Positions 45,690-53,978 of a stretch of 64,000 nt of DNA are shown one piece after another. The DNA is from Actinacidiphila guanduensis. GTDB lineage: Bacteria > Actinomycetota > Actinomycetes > Streptomycetales > Streptomycetaceae. The notes under the pieces were generated by a model. The model saw nothing but the letters and a program-made list of their open reading frames with translations. It searched no databases and was not told the DNA's origin. Numbering within the stretch: the first letter of the stretch is position 1; every line of letters starts with the position of its first letter. Location of the stretch: NCBI RefSeq assembly GCF_900103985.1, contig NZ_FNIE01000002.1:248001-312000 (forward strand), given 5' to 3'. The translations under genes and the position numbers were made by a program.

Positions 45690-45708
45690 CGCAGCTAGCA
45701 AACCCGCA

Positions 45709-45748
45709 GGTGGGGGCGGCTCCCGTTCGTACGGGGGCCGCCCCCACC
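45709..45748 (+). terminator. Very strong hairpin terminator after tRNA-Ser
   Basis: A perfect 12-base stem, GGTGGGGGCGGC (45709-45720) with GCCGCCCCCACC (45737-45748), encloses an inner CCCGT-TCGT-ACGGG hairpin, followed by TGTTGCGTTGT. It probably terminates the tRNA transcript and may insulate it from the element. Confidence 0.8.
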
Positions 45749-45802
45749 TGTTGCGTTGTCCCGCTGCTGTGCTGGGCGGTATCGCTGCTGCTCTGGGTTG
45801 GT

Positions 45803-46105
45803 TCAGGTGTCTTGGGTGTCGGGGTGGGTCGGGGTGACGGTGGTGGTGGCGACCAGGGCGACGACGCCCTCGGGGTCGCCTTCCAGCGGGGTTTCCATCC
45901 AGTCCCAGGTGTGGGCGGGGTCGAGCGGGGTGTAGCCGAGGGCGGCGAGGGCTTCGGTGCGGGCGTGCAGGGTGGGGACGCCGTCGGTGGTGGCGAAGGG
46001 GATGTGGGGCCAGCGGGGTTCGTCGGGGAGCGCGACGAAGACCTGCCATTCGGTGCCGTCCCAGGAGTGGATCATGTGGGCCCTGAGGGGGCGGGTGTGG
46101 GGCAA
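45803..46105 (-). CDS. Small element protein (DUF6303-like)
   Basis: A protein of about 100 residues, last in the leftward transfer operon. It has GTEWQVFVALPDEPRWPHIP, then LHARTEALAALGYTPLDPAHTWDW near the C-terminus, a pattern I associate with DUF6303 proteins of streptomycete elements. The TTG at 46105 follows CGGAG and keeps the conserved segment before the first Met; the ATG at 46075 is the alternative. Function unknown. Confidence 0.6.
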   Translation of the reverse strand: MPHTRPLRAHMIHSWDGTEWQVFVALPDEPRWPHIPFATTDGVPTLHARTEALAALGYTPLDPAHTWDWMETPLEGDPEGVVALVATTTVTPTHPDTQDT

Positions 46106-46131
46106 GGAACTCCGTTCGGTCGGGGGTCGGT

Positions 46132-46758
46132 TCAGACGGCGTGCAGGAAGCCGCGGGCGTCGGCGAAGCGGATGAGGTGGTGCAGCGCGCGCTCGGCGCA
46201 GGTGCCGTAGGCGTGCGCGGCGTCGGCGAGCGCGGACGGCTGACCGCCCGGCTCGTCTGCGGTTTCCTCGTTGCCCTCGCTGTCCTGGGCGTGCCAGCAC
46301 GCGAGGAGTTCTGTGCGCAGGCGGGCGAGGTCGCGCGCGCCGGCCTGGACAGTGAGGGACTGGGCGAGGTTGGGCAGGTCGTCCAGGTCGAGGACGTATG
46401 CGCCGTTGCGCTCGCGGGTGAGTTCGACGTGGCGCGGGCGCTGGCTGCTGAGCACGGCGCGTACGGCCCTGGCGGTGCCGACGGCGTAGCCGAGGGCGGC
46501 GTTCTCGTACAGCTCGCGCGTGTGGTGTTCGAGCACCATGTAGAGGTCGCTGAGCTGCCAGAGGGCGTCCTCGTGGGGCCTTACCGGCTCGGCGGCGCCG
46601 GGAACGGTGAGGGTGCCGGGCAGGGGGATGATGCGGGCCGGGTCGGTGGTGCGGGCGGTGAGTTGGGCGTGCTGGTGGGCGGTGCGGAGTTCGTCGGCGG
46701 CGGCGCCCAGGGCGCGGACGCTGTCGGCCAGGCTCGCGTGCCAGGCGGTCTCGGGCAT
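46132..46758 (-). CDS. Hypothetical element protein, helical
   Basis: A 208-residue, mostly helical soluble protein. It contains ADELRTAHQHAQLTARTTDP, DALWQLSDLYMVLEHHTREL and a C-terminal AYGTCAERALHHLIRFADARG. It resembles hypothetical proteins encoded beside tra genes in streptomycete elements. No known motif. The ATG has a GGAGG site seven bases upstream. It lies in the operon between the 75-residue protein and the DUF6303-like protein. Confidence 0.7.
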   Translation of the reverse strand: MPETAWHASLADSVRALGAAADELRTAHQHAQLTARTTDPARIIPLPGTLTVPGAAEPVRPHEDALWQLSDLYMVLEHHTRELYENAALGYAVGTARAVRAVLSSQRPRHVELTRERNGAYVLDLDDLPNLAQSLTVQAGARDLARLRTELLACWHAQDSEGNEETADEPGGQPSALADAAHAYGTCAERALHHLIRFADARGFLHAV

Positions 46759-46786
46759 AGGGGTTCCTCCGTTGGGCGGGGCGGTG

Positions 46787-47014
46787 TCAGGTGAGGGGAC
46801 CGGCGCCGGCCCGTTCGAGGAGGCGGCGCAGGTCTCCCCCGACGGTGGCCAGGCGGTGTTCGATCGCCTGCCAGGACTCGGCGTCGATGGCCATCAACCC
46901 GGCTATGGCGGTGGGGCCTTGGCCGAGTTCGAGGGCGGTGAGGACGTCGCGGAGTTCGGCGATGGCCATCAGCGAGATGCAGGCGGGCGGGACGGTGGCG
47001 GGCTGGGTGCACAT
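46787..47014 (-). CDS. Small element protein
   Basis: A 75-residue helical protein (AELRDVLTALELGQGPTAIA and WQAIEHRLATVGGDLRRLL). ATG 47014 is six bases after AAGGAG; an upstream GTG at 47035 overlaps the previous gene by four bases and is the alternative. Function unknown; operon member. Confidence 0.65.
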   Translation of the reverse strand: MCTQPATVPPACISLMAIAELRDVLTALELGQGPTAIAGLMAIDAESWQAIEHRLATVGGDLRRLLERAGAGPLT

Positions 47015-47031
47015 GTCGGTCTCCTTGCCGG

Positions 47032-47220
47032 TCACTTGGCGGGGATGGCGTCGCGGAGGGCGGACATGATCTGGTCGACGGAGGGTGCCGCGCTGCTGCG
47101 GGCGAGGTAGAAGCCGAAGAGCAGCGCGACGAGGGCGGCCCCGGCGCCGAGGGCGCGGTAGCGCATGAGGAGCGTGAGGAGGAGGCCGAACAGGACGAGG
47201 GCGGAGATGCTGAACGCCAT
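47032..47220 (-). CDS. Small membrane protein of the transfer operon
   Basis: A 62-residue protein with two hydrophobic segments (FSISALVLFGLLLTLLMRY and AGAALVALLFGFYLARS) and a short amphipathic tail, VDQIMSALRDAIP. Its size, topology and location match spread (Spd)-type or 'mobile element transfer' proteins. The ATG follows GAGAAAGG. Confidence 0.7.
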   Translation of the reverse strand: MAFSISALVLFGLLLTLLMRYRALGAGAALVALLFGFYLARSSAAPSVDQIMSALRDAIPAK

Positions 47221-47249
47221 CGAAGTGCCTTTCTCGGGTGGGTGGTTGC

Positions 47250-47501
47250 TCAGCGGGTGCCGTCGCGGTGCAGCCGCGTGGCGACGTTGTAGAGGTGGCG
47301 TCCCGTGCGGAGCCGCTGCCCGCGGCCGTGGCAGCGCCGGCACTCGCGCCCGCGGACGATGCGTCCCCGCCGGTTCTGCCGGACCTTGAACCCGAAGCCG
47401 CCGCACCTGCGGCAGGAGCCGACCGGACTGACGGCGCAGAGAGCGGCGTAGCAGAGCGCGGCGAGGGCGAAGAGGGCTATAGCGGCGGTGAGTTGGGACA
47501 T
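47250..47501 (-). CDS. Small membrane protein with a DnaJ-type zinc ribbon
   Basis: An 83-residue protein. One N-terminal TM helix (LTAAIALFALAALCYAALCA) is followed by two CxxC-G-G type knuckles, CRRCGGFGF and CRRCHGRGQ, separated by a basic linker, then RHLYNVATRLHRDG. The paired knuckles resemble the DnaJ cysteine-rich domain and could bind zinc. It is conserved in type among AICE transfer operons. The ATG follows GGAAGGGG. It lies just downstream of the candidate clt repeats. Confidence 0.75.
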   Translation of the reverse strand: MSQLTAAIALFALAALCYAALCAVSPVGSCRRCGGFGFKVRQNRRGRIVRGRECRRCHGRGQRLRTGRHLYNVATRLHRDGTR

Positions 47502-47545
47502 GGCGAACCCCTTCCAGGGCGGAATCAGGGTGTGCGGGAGTGGGG

Positions 47546-47625
47546 CCGCTAGGCGCTAGCGGCCAGGTCAGAGGCAGTGCGAGCCGCTAGCGGGGGTGCT
47601 AGACCTAGCGGGTGGCGGTGCTAGG
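47546..47625. promoter_or_regulatory. CTAG-centred repeat cluster beside traB: candidate clt (transfer) locus
   Basis: In 80 bases there are six GCTAG/CTAGC cores, in CCGCTAGG (47546), CGCTAGCG (47554), CCGCTAGCGG (47584), TGCTAGAC (47597), CCTAGCGG (47604-47611, the reverse complement of the first) and TGCTAGGC (47619). CTAG is rare in such high-GC genomes. In streptomycete plasmids TraB recognises 8-base repeats in the cis-acting clt region next to traB. The location directly after the traB stop codon (47639) fits. Assignment is by analogy. Confidence 0.6.
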
Positions 47626-47638
47626 CGGAGGTGCCGGG

Positions 47639-49678
47639 CTACGCGGCAGCGCTGCCGCCGTCTCGCCGGGTCACCGCGTCGAGGACGTCTGCGCGGCGCA
47701 GGCCGCGGCGGTTGGCACCCTTGCCGTCGGCGGAACCCCACACCTGCACGGTGCGGATGCCGTACGGCTTGACGGCGGCGGCCAGTTGCTCGGTGGACCA
47801 CTGCCCGTAGACGTCGGGCCGGAGTTCGCCGAGCCGGGCGACGATGTCCTCGCTCCACGCTTTCGATGTGCCGGGCGGGAGTGCCGTGAGGACGTCGGTG
47901 AGGAGGTCGTACGAGGACGCGGCCGGCTCGGGGGCCTCACCGAGGGCGTGGCCCGTGATCCGCCCGGCCTGCTTGCGGAGTTCGAAGATGCGGGCCGCGA
48001 GGGCGTCAGCCGTGGGGACGTCGACTCCCACTGTGCGGACGATGCGCGCGTCGGCTCCCTCGCCGACGAACCAGGCGATGCCCTTGTCGGTCCAGGCGAG
48101 CGTGTTCGCGCGGATGCCCCGCTTGTGGGAGCCGGTGCCGAGGACCATGTCGTTCTCGATCTGGCCCATGACCTTCAGGCACCAACGCACCGTGGCGTTC
48201 GCGGAGATGCCCGTCGGAAGCGACTTGGAGTCCGGGCGCTGGGTGGCCAGGAGAAGCGTGATCCCCAGCGCCGGGCCCCGCTTGACGAGGTCCGTGCAGT
48301 GCTCCTCGAACTCGGCGCCGTGCTGGGGATGTTCGAACCACTTCTGGCACTCGTCCACGCCGATGACGATCGGGTGCAGGCCGAGTGTCCGGCGGTCCGC
48401 GAGCGGCGAAGTGACCTTCGACTCCGGGCACAGGTCCTTGGGGAGTTCGCGGATCACCTTCGCGCGCCGCCTCAACTCGACGCGGAGATCACGCAGGTCT
48501 TGGAGGGCGTACGCGATGTCGTCCCCTTCTTCGCCGGCCCGGTAGCGGTGGGCGACGCGTCCGACCGTGGACAGGTCGCCCGTGCCCTTGAGGTCGTAGG
48601 CGTGGATCTCGGCGCGCAGGTCCATGCAGGCGATCAGCAGGAGCAGGCGCAAGAGGAACGTCTTGCCCATGCGCGGGACGGCTCCGATGATCCCGGAGAC
48701 GTACACGAGCGTCTGGGCGACCCACCGGCCGCGCTGGTCGGTGGCGAACGGCTGGGGCTTGAAGAGGTCGAGCGGCTTGACGTCCAGGAGCGGCCACTTG
48801 GCCTGCCGCGTCTTGGACATGTCCTGGTCGCCGACCCACAGGCGGAGCCGTCCCGTGTGCTCATCGGGTACGGCCTCGGGCCATACGCAGCCGAGTGGAC
48901 GCCGCAGGCCCGAGGCCAGCTTCTCGCGGCGGTCGATGACGTCGGTGACGGTGACGCCGTAGGGGAGGTCGCCTTCCACAACCCAACCGGGGCCGTCCCG
49001 GAGGATGGGCGCAGTGAAAGAGAGGACCTGACTTCCCTTCGCCTGGGCCTGGTTAATAGCTGGGAGACCGAGGGAAGTGAGAGCGCGTAGGACGATGTCG
49101 CTGGTGAGGACCGTCGCCCGTGGAACTTCTACGGCTCTGTTGGCAACAGTTGCTCCAACGGGTCGGCCGATTCGGCCGAGAGCAAGGCTGAGCATCGTGC
49201 CACAGAGCGCGATCAACCACGGTGGGCCGAGCACATACAAGGCAAGCGCCGTTGCCATACCGACGATTGCCGCCGTGACCGTCACGACCGTGCGCCACCG
49301 CACCCGCCGATCCCGCTGCCGCGAGAGCTTCAGGTACTCCTCGATGTCCTCGCGAGTGGCGGCCACTTGCCGGAGCGGCTCGCCCTCGGCGTCGAACGTC
49401 CACCGCAGTACGCCGGCGACGAACCGGGCGGTGCCGCGCGGGGCTTGCAGGGTGAGGCGAGCGACGTACCAGGGTGTACGGATCGCGTGATAGGCGGTGA
49501 CGTGGCCGACGTACGTACTCAACCACCGGGCTGTCGAACGGAGTTCACGTTGCGAGCGGGCCCACGCCGGGACGACGGGGCGACGACTGGCCTTACGGGC
49601 ACGGTCGAGCAGGCTTGGGGCGGTCGGGACGCCGGGGGCGTCGACCAGCGTCCTGGGCTCGCCGTCGGAGTCAGGCAC
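47639..49678 (-). CDS. traB: TraB/FtsK-SpoIIIE-type conjugative DNA translocase
   Basis: A 679-residue hexameric-type dsDNA pump for intermycelial transfer. The N-terminal part is basic, two TM helices lie near residues 135-175, and then comes the RecA-like motor. Walker A is AVPRMGKTF (K339, a variant without the usual G-x-x-G-x-G-K), Walker B is VIGVDECQKWFEH, and LLLATQRPDSKSLPTGI is the FtsK arginine/sensor region. A C-terminal winged-helix-like segment (LAAAVKPYGIRTVQVW and RRGLRRADVLDAVTRRDG) would read the clt repeats. The GTG follows AAGGAGG. It is the main gene of the leftward transfer operon. Confidence 0.92.
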   Translation of the reverse strand: MPDSDGEPRTLVDAPGVPTAPSLLDRARKASRRPVVPAWARSQRELRSTARWLSTYVGHVTAYHAIRTPWYVARLTLQAPRGTARFVAGVLRWTFDAEGEPLRQVAATREDIEEYLKLSRQRDRRVRWRTVVTVTAAIVGMATALALYVLGPPWLIALCGTMLSLALGRIGRPVGATVANRAVEVPRATVLTSDIVLRALTSLGLPAINQAQAKGSQVLSFTAPILRDGPGWVVEGDLPYGVTVTDVIDRREKLASGLRRPLGCVWPEAVPDEHTGRLRLWVGDQDMSKTRQAKWPLLDVKPLDLFKPQPFATDQRGRWVAQTLVYVSGIIGAVPRMGKTFLLRLLLLIACMDLRAEIHAYDLKGTGDLSTVGRVAHRYRAGEEGDDIAYALQDLRDLRVELRRRAKVIRELPKDLCPESKVTSPLADRRTLGLHPIVIGVDECQKWFEHPQHGAEFEEHCTDLVKRGPALGITLLLATQRPDSKSLPTGISANATVRWCLKVMGQIENDMVLGTGSHKRGIRANTLAWTDKGIAWFVGEGADARIVRTVGVDVPTADALAARIFELRKQAGRITGHALGEAPEPAASSYDLLTDVLTALPPGTSKAWSEDIVARLGELRPDVYGQWSTEQLAAAVKPYGIRTVQVWGSADGKGANRRGLRRADVLDAVTRRDGGSAAA

Positions 49679-49699
49679 GGATGCCTCCTTCCGGATGCG

Positions 49700-50854
49700 T
49701 CAGGAAGTCTTCGGGGTGCCGTTCGGCGCGGGCGGCTGTTCACCAGGGCCGTTCACCGGACGCGGGCCGCGTTCGGCGTCCAGCCGGACGAACACGCTGT
49801 GCACGTAGCTCGGCGCGCGGGTGGCGCGGCGGGCGGTCTCGCGGACGCTGAGACCGGCGGCCCAGCCGCGTTCGATCGCCTCCAGCGCGGCGGAAGTGTC
49901 GAGCTTGGCGGGTGAACGCTCGGGCGAACGGCCCTCGCTGCCAGCGGTGTTCGCCCCCGGCAGTTCGGTGAACAGGAGCCGGGGGTACCGGCGGACGTTC
50001 GCCGTTGCCTGCGCCATCTGGCTACGCACGTGGCTCGCCAGCGCCGAGGCGGCGGGGTCGCTCGACTGCTCCCACGGTGCCGCGAGCGCGATCGTCGCCA
50101 GGGCGGCGGCGTTGCGCCGGGCGGCGAGCTGGTCGAGGAGTTTGCGGCGCTGCTCGGCGTCCGTGCCGACGGACGCGCGAGCGACGGCGACAGCCAGGCG
50201 GTGAGCCGTGCGGCGGCTCCTCCGGCTCCTGCGCTGCGCCGGGCTCAGCTCGGCGAGACGCGCGGCGAGCGCGACGGCCCGTGCGGTGGCGCGGTCGCGG
50301 GTGATCTGGGCGGCGTCCCGGTGCCGCTCGGCGATGCCGAGCCGCGAGAGCAGACGTTCGCGGGCGACGAGGGCGCCGAAGCCGTTCGATGACGCCTCGG
50401 GCCTGCGGTGGCGCAGTTCGATGCCCATGGCCAGGTGCCAGAGCATCGCTGCCATCACCGGGCCGACGAAGGCGCGGACCGTACCGCCGACGGGGCCCGA
50501 CTCGGCGTACGCCGGGATGATCTGCACACCGGTGATCATCCAGATGAGCACGCCGGGGACGCCGGGAGCGCCGGTCGGACCGTTGAGGTTCTGCCGGGCC
50601 ATCAACGCCGTGGCGAACAAGGCGAGTTCACCAGCCCCGAACATGCCTGCGCGCTCGGCGGCGCCCGCCATGTCGAGGTAGTCGGCGGCGAACCGCCATG
50701 AGGTGTCCGCGCTGTACGCGGTGCAGGCCGCTGCCGCCAGGGCGGCGACCGGGACTGCGACGGTGCCGCGCGTGATGCGCCGGGCAATCGCCCAGCCGAT
50801 CACGAGGACGGCGAACGCAGCGACCACGTAGGCCGCGGGCAGGTGCGCGTTCAT
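49700..50854 (-). CDS. DUF2637-like membrane protein of the transfer operon (SpdB-type)
   Basis: A 384-residue protein. Four to five N-terminal hydrophobic helices (AAYVVAAFAVLVIGWAIA, VPVAALAAAACTAY, ELALFATALMA, GVPGVLIWMITGVQI) are followed by a long Arg/Ala-rich helical cytoplasmic region. The C-terminus has an HTH-like LDTSAALEAIERGWAAGLSV and RETARRATRAPSYVHSVFV. The layout matches DUF2637/SpdB proteins encoded upstream of tra in AICEs. The ATG overlaps the preceding stop by four bases. Confidence 0.8.
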   Translation of the reverse strand: MNAHLPAAYVVAAFAVLVIGWAIARRITRGTVAVPVAALAAAACTAYSADTSWRFAADYLDMAGAAERAGMFGAGELALFATALMARQNLNGPTGAPGVPGVLIWMITGVQIIPAYAESGPVGGTVRAFVGPVMAAMLWHLAMGIELRHRRPEASSNGFGALVARERLLSRLGIAERHRDAAQITRDRATARAVALAARLAELSPAQRRSRRSRRTAHRLAVAVARASVGTDAEQRRKLLDQLAARRNAAALATIALAAPWEQSSDPAASALASHVRSQMAQATANVRRYPRLLFTELPGANTAGSEGRSPERSPAKLDTSAALEAIERGWAAGLSVRETARRATRAPSYVHSVFVRLDAERGPRPVNGPGEQPPAPNGTPKTS

Positions 50855-51147
50855 GCCGCCTCCCGGGTGCGCCGGCCATGAGCGCGCGGGACGCGGGCCC
50901 GGCACCCGCGCAGGAGCATCGGGCCGCCGATCAGCACGGCGTACCAGGCGTCTTCCAGCGCCACGGCGTCGGCTTCGCCCTCGATCAGCAACTCGGCGAG
51001 GACATCGCGCGCCGCGGCCATACGGGCGGCCCGGTGCTCCGGCGGTTCGGCACTTCCGGGCGGCCCGCGGAACAGGTCCCGGAAGTGCTCCGGGAACTCC
51101 GCTAAGTCGAGGTTGTCACCGTTGCCACGGTGGGTGGGCGTACACAT
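50851..51147 (-). CDS. Small element protein, first gene of the transfer operon
   Basis: A 98-residue, mostly helical protein: LDLAEFPEHFRDLFRGPPGS, AARDVLAELLIEGEADAVAL, EDAWYAVLIGG, then an Arg-rich tail. The ATG follows AGGAGAACCG. Function unknown. Its stop overlaps the next start (ATGA), so it is translationally coupled to the membrane protein gene. Confidence 0.7.
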   Translation of the reverse strand: MCTPTHRGNGDNLDLAEFPEHFRDLFRGPPGSAEPPEHRAARMAAARDVLAELLIEGEADAVALEDAWYAVLIGGPMLLRGCRARVPRAHGRRTREAA

Positions 51148-51588
51148 CGGTTCTCCTGATCACGAGCGGGACGGGGCCGACGGCTGCGCGATGCGGCCGC
51201 GCGGCCGACGGCGGACGAGGAACGGGGGCGCCGCGCGAGCGCGGCACATGCGGAATCCACAGCACGAGCGGCCGGAGGAGCCCGCGGACATCACGCACGA
51301 GCGGTCATGACCTCCGGCACCGCCGACCTGCGAAGAGGCAGGCCGTGCCGGGATCAAAAGCACTCGTTCGTTCGGGCGCGCTGTGGAGTTCTCAAGGTCC
51401 GTGCGCTGCCTTCGGCACCGCGGTGGGCGGACCTCCGGACGCATTGACGTTCTCCACTCCTCAAGAGATCAAGTCCTCAAGTCCTCTTGAGGAGTGGAGT
51501 AGTCACTATGAACCCTGAGTCCTCAACTCGTCAAGACCTCTTGAGGACTTGTATGCTGGGCCCGTTGACGACCAGGACGGTGGGCCGC
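51148..51588. other. Divergent control region between the transfer operon and the first GntR gene
   Basis: About 440 bases, no gene. The left half is GC-rich leader of the transfer operon. The right half (51450-51560) is AT-richer and packed with TCCTCAAG/CTTGAGGA repeats (listed separately) and a TATGCT -10-like hexamer (51552-51557) for the rightward GntR gene. Confidence 0.6.
51452..51543. promoter_or_regulatory. Operator array TCCTCAAG-N4-CTTGAGGA upstream of the GntR gene
   Basis: A perfect 16-base inverted repeat has arms at 51452-51467 and 51484-51499. Nested in it is TCCTCAAG-TCCT-CTTGAGGA (51474-51493). A second site, with one mismatch in its left arm, is TCGTCAAG-ACCT-CTTGAGGA (51528-51547), just before the -10 hexamer. 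The arrangement suggests autorepression by the GntR product and control of the divergent transfer operon, as for KorSA-type repressors. Confidence 0.7.
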
Positions 51589-52377
51589 ATGGCGAAGGCA
51601 TACGAACGGATCGCGGACGATCTACGCGACCGCATTCACGCAGGTGAGCTGCGCCCAGGCGACCGCCTTCCCCCGGAGACGACACTCGTTGAGCAGTACG
51701 GCAAGAGCCTGCCGACGCTCCGCCAGGCGCTCGGGCTCCTGCAGACCGAGGGCCTGATCGAGAAGCAGCACGGCCGCGGCAACTTCGTCCGGCAGCCCCG
51801 CACTCCCGTCTTCCGCACGAACCTGCGCCACCAGTGGGAGAAGGACCGCGCCCGCGAACCGGAGGACGAGCGCAAGGCGACTGGGGCGACCGAGCACGAC
51901 ACCGGCCTCGAACTGGATGACCTGGTCTTCTACGCGGCGTACGCCGACATTGAGGCGGACGAGGAGTTGGCCGAAATCTTCGGCGTGCCGACCGGGACGT
52001 CCATGCTCCAACGGACCTACCGCACCCGGTACAGCGCCGAGGACCACCCCTTCAGCCTGGTCGTCTCGTACCTCGTCCGCGAGGTTGTGGCGGCCAATCC
52101 CGAGCTGCTGGACGCGGGCAACGAGCCCTGGCCGGGCGGGACACAGAACCAGCTCTTCACCATCGGCATCGAACTGGACCGGATCGAGGAGCGCGTCTCC
52201 GCGAGGCCGCCCACGGCCGAGGAAGCCGAGGAACTGGGCCTGCCTCCTGGCACGGCCCTCATCGTCCTCGGCAAGACGTCGTACGACACCGCCGGCCGCG
52301 TGGTCGAGCACTCCTTCGTCCGCTTGCCCGGCGACCGCACGGAGCTGAACTTCACCACTCCCCTGGAAAGGTGGTGA
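51589..52377 (+). CDS. GntR-family (HutC/UTRA) regulator, KorSA-like
   Basis: A 262-residue repressor. The winged helix runs AYERIADDLRDRIHAGELRP, GDRLPPETTLVEQYGKSLPT and LRQALGLLQTEGLIEKQHGRGNFV (about residues 4-72). The UTRA effector domain includes GTSMLQRTYRTRYSAEDHPF and the C-terminal LPPGTALIVLGKTSYDTAGR. In AICEs such a protein represses transfer and replication genes. ATG 51589 gives the standard distance to the HTH. The upstream region holds repeated operators. The next gene overlaps its stop. Confidence 0.9.
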   Translation: MAKAYERIADDLRDRIHAGELRPGDRLPPETTLVEQYGKSLPTLRQALGLLQTEGLIEKQHGRGNFVRQPRTPVFRTNLRHQWEKDRAREPEDERKATGATEHDTGLELDDLVFYAAYADIEADEELAEIFGVPTGTSMLQRTYRTRYSAEDHPFSLVVSYLVREVVAANPELLDAGNEPWPGGTQNQLFTIGIELDRIEERVSARPPTAEEAEELGLPPGTALIVLGKTSYDTAGRVVEHSFVRLPGDRTELNFTTPLERW

Positions 52378-53132
52378 CCGCCGTGGCGGATCGCCGGATC
52401 GACGTCATCACGGCCGTTCACGCGCCTGCGGCGCCCTATCTGGCGGACGCCTACAAGTCGTTGTGCGCGCAGGAACTCCCGGACGGCTGGGAGTGGCACT
52501 GGATCATCCAGGAAGACGGCTACGGCGACGCCGTCCGTCCCCACGTTCCCGAAGACCCCCGCGTCACCTTCCACCAGGGCCGCCCCGGCGGGCCCGGCGT
52601 GGCGCGCACGATGGCGCTGGCCTACGCCTCAGGCCCGTACGTCAAAGTTCTCGACGCGGACGACCAGTTGACCGAGGGCGCCCTCTCCCGCGACCTCGCC
52701 CTCCTGGAGAACGACCCCACCCTCGGCTGGGCCACCTCCCGCGTCCTCGACCTGCTCCCCGACGGCTCCACGGCCGGCTTCGACCAGGACCCGGACGACG
52801 GCCCCCTCGCCAAGGGTGTGGTGGTCGAGCACTGGAAGGCCCACAACTTCCGCGCCCAGGTCCACCCGGCCACGCTCTTCGTCCGCCGTGACCTCCTGCT
52901 CGCCCTGGGCGGCTGGATGGCTCTCCCCGCTTCGGAGGACACGGGCCTTCTCCTGTCCCTCAACACGATCAGCCCCGGCTACTTCACCCGCGAGTACGGC
53001 CTCCTCTACCGCAAATGGCCCGGCCAAGCCACGGCCCAGGCCAGCCACACAGATGAGGCAGAGCGCGAAGCCCGCATGGCCGTGGTGGCGGAGCGAGTAA
53101 GGCAGCTCGCTGGCTTTCGCTGGAGGGCTTAA
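52371..53132 (+). CDS. Family-2 glycosyltransferase
   Basis: A 253-residue GT-A enzyme. The nucleotide-sugar-binding start is DVITAVHAPAAPYLADAYKS, the DXD-type motif is VLDADDQLTEG, and the acceptor-side region is HPATLFVRRDLLLALGGWMA, then SEDTGLLLSL. The target is unknown. Start choice is open among GTG 52371, 52374 and 52383; all overlap or abut the GntR stop, so the genes are coupled. A GntR-glycosyltransferase pair is a recurring feature of streptomycete elements (recollection). Confidence 0.85.
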   Translation: MVTAVADRRIDVITAVHAPAAPYLADAYKSLCAQELPDGWEWHWIIQEDGYGDAVRPHVPEDPRVTFHQGRPGGPGVARTMALAYASGPYVKVLDADDQLTEGALSRDLALLENDPTLGWATSRVLDLLPDGSTAGFDQDPDDGPLAKGVVVEHWKAHNFRAQVHPATLFVRRDLLLALGGWMALPASEDTGLLLSLNTISPGYFTREYGLLYRKWPGQATAQASHTDEAEREARMAVVAERVRQLAGFRWRA

Positions 53133-53950
53133 TGAGGCGCCGTGCCGAAATGGCAAGGGCGGGCGGCCGTGAGATTACTGATCTTCTGTACGTCTCCGAA
53201 AAAAAGATTCGCGGACGATTGGGCATGTGGGGGGTTCACGAAGAGGGGGAGTTCAAGGGTTCCGCAAAATTTCCGGGTGTCATCGATTTTTCGGCCACCA
53301 AGAGTTGGCAGCAAGATCCCGACGGTTTGGCTTCGCATGAACTGGTGCGGCGTGCTGCAATTAAGGTCGAGCAAACTCTGTCCCCTGTTGATTTTACTCA
53401 ACCTGGCTTGCTTGCTAACCAATGGGTCAGATTTCAGCTACCTATGGCCCAGGCTGCTGTGCATGAGGATAGCAGTGAGCCACCCGAAGACGTAGCCCTA
53501 TTCATTGGAAGCGCGCCGACAGAGTTTCAAGGGGAGACGCGTGAAATAGACCTGATGCTTTGTGGATCTGCCTATCATCTGAGAGGCCGAACCATTCCAG
53601 CAGGGCGAATGGGATCTGACACCACCTGGCTTCACGATCTCATCCTTGCCGTGGAGGAGCGTGAGGAAAACGGCGTTAATGTTATCCCGGAATTCCTGAC
53701 CGAGATCCTGCCGACGCGTAAGAGTCAAAACCTTATAGGGGAAACGGCGCGCGGTGTTTTTAACTGGATCAGCCGGGACCTGCCACCGTCCGCGCGGGGT
53801 TCAGTTCGAGGCTATGCCATTGTGCTGATGGATATCGAGTGTACTCCGGTGTCCAATAGACTCATTGTTGCGACCCCGCTTTACGTCGAGTCATCCCCCG
53901 TTTTGTTGCCTTCTCGCCCACGTCGAAGTATCTGGCGTCAGGGGCGGTAG
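53132..53950 (+). CDS. Unrecognised cargo protein, AT-richer than its neighbours
   Basis: A 272-residue soluble-looking protein. The N-terminal ITDLLYVSEKKIRGRLGMWG resembles the 'LYLS..K' opening of a family of uncharacterised actinobacterial proteins, but I cannot name it securely. Other marks: VDFTQPGLLANQWVRFQLPM, IDLMLCGSAYHLRGRT and a C-terminal YAIVLMDIECTPVSNRLIVATPL strand set. Base composition is clearly lower in GC, with relaxed codon use, pointing to recent acquisition. The start shares one base with the glycosyltransferase stop. Convergent with the next gene. Confidence 0.8.
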   Translation: MRRRAEMARAGGREITDLLYVSEKKIRGRLGMWGVHEEGEFKGSAKFPGVIDFSATKSWQQDPDGLASHELVRRAAIKVEQTLSPVDFTQPGLLANQWVRFQLPMAQAAVHEDSSEPPEDVALFIGSAPTEFQGETREIDLMLCGSAYHLRGRTIPAGRMGSDTTWLHDLILAVEEREENGVNVIPEFLTEILPTRKSQNLIGETARGVFNWISRDLPPSARGSVRGYAIVLMDIECTPVSNRLIVATPLYVESSPVLLPSRPRRSIWRQGR

Positions 53951-53978
53951 ATAGTCAAGATATTCGCGAGACTGACTG

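Noticed and set aside
45660..45690. A directly repeated tRNA-Ser 3' end marking the other boundary of the element
   Set aside because: I looked for ttcaaatcccacagcctcc-like sequence to the right and saw none before 64000, so no att duplication can be claimed.
47612..49090. A 492-codon plus-strand frame opposite traB
   Set aside because: Gly/Val/Asp-rich antisense translation; the minus strand encodes the Walker motifs of the translocase.
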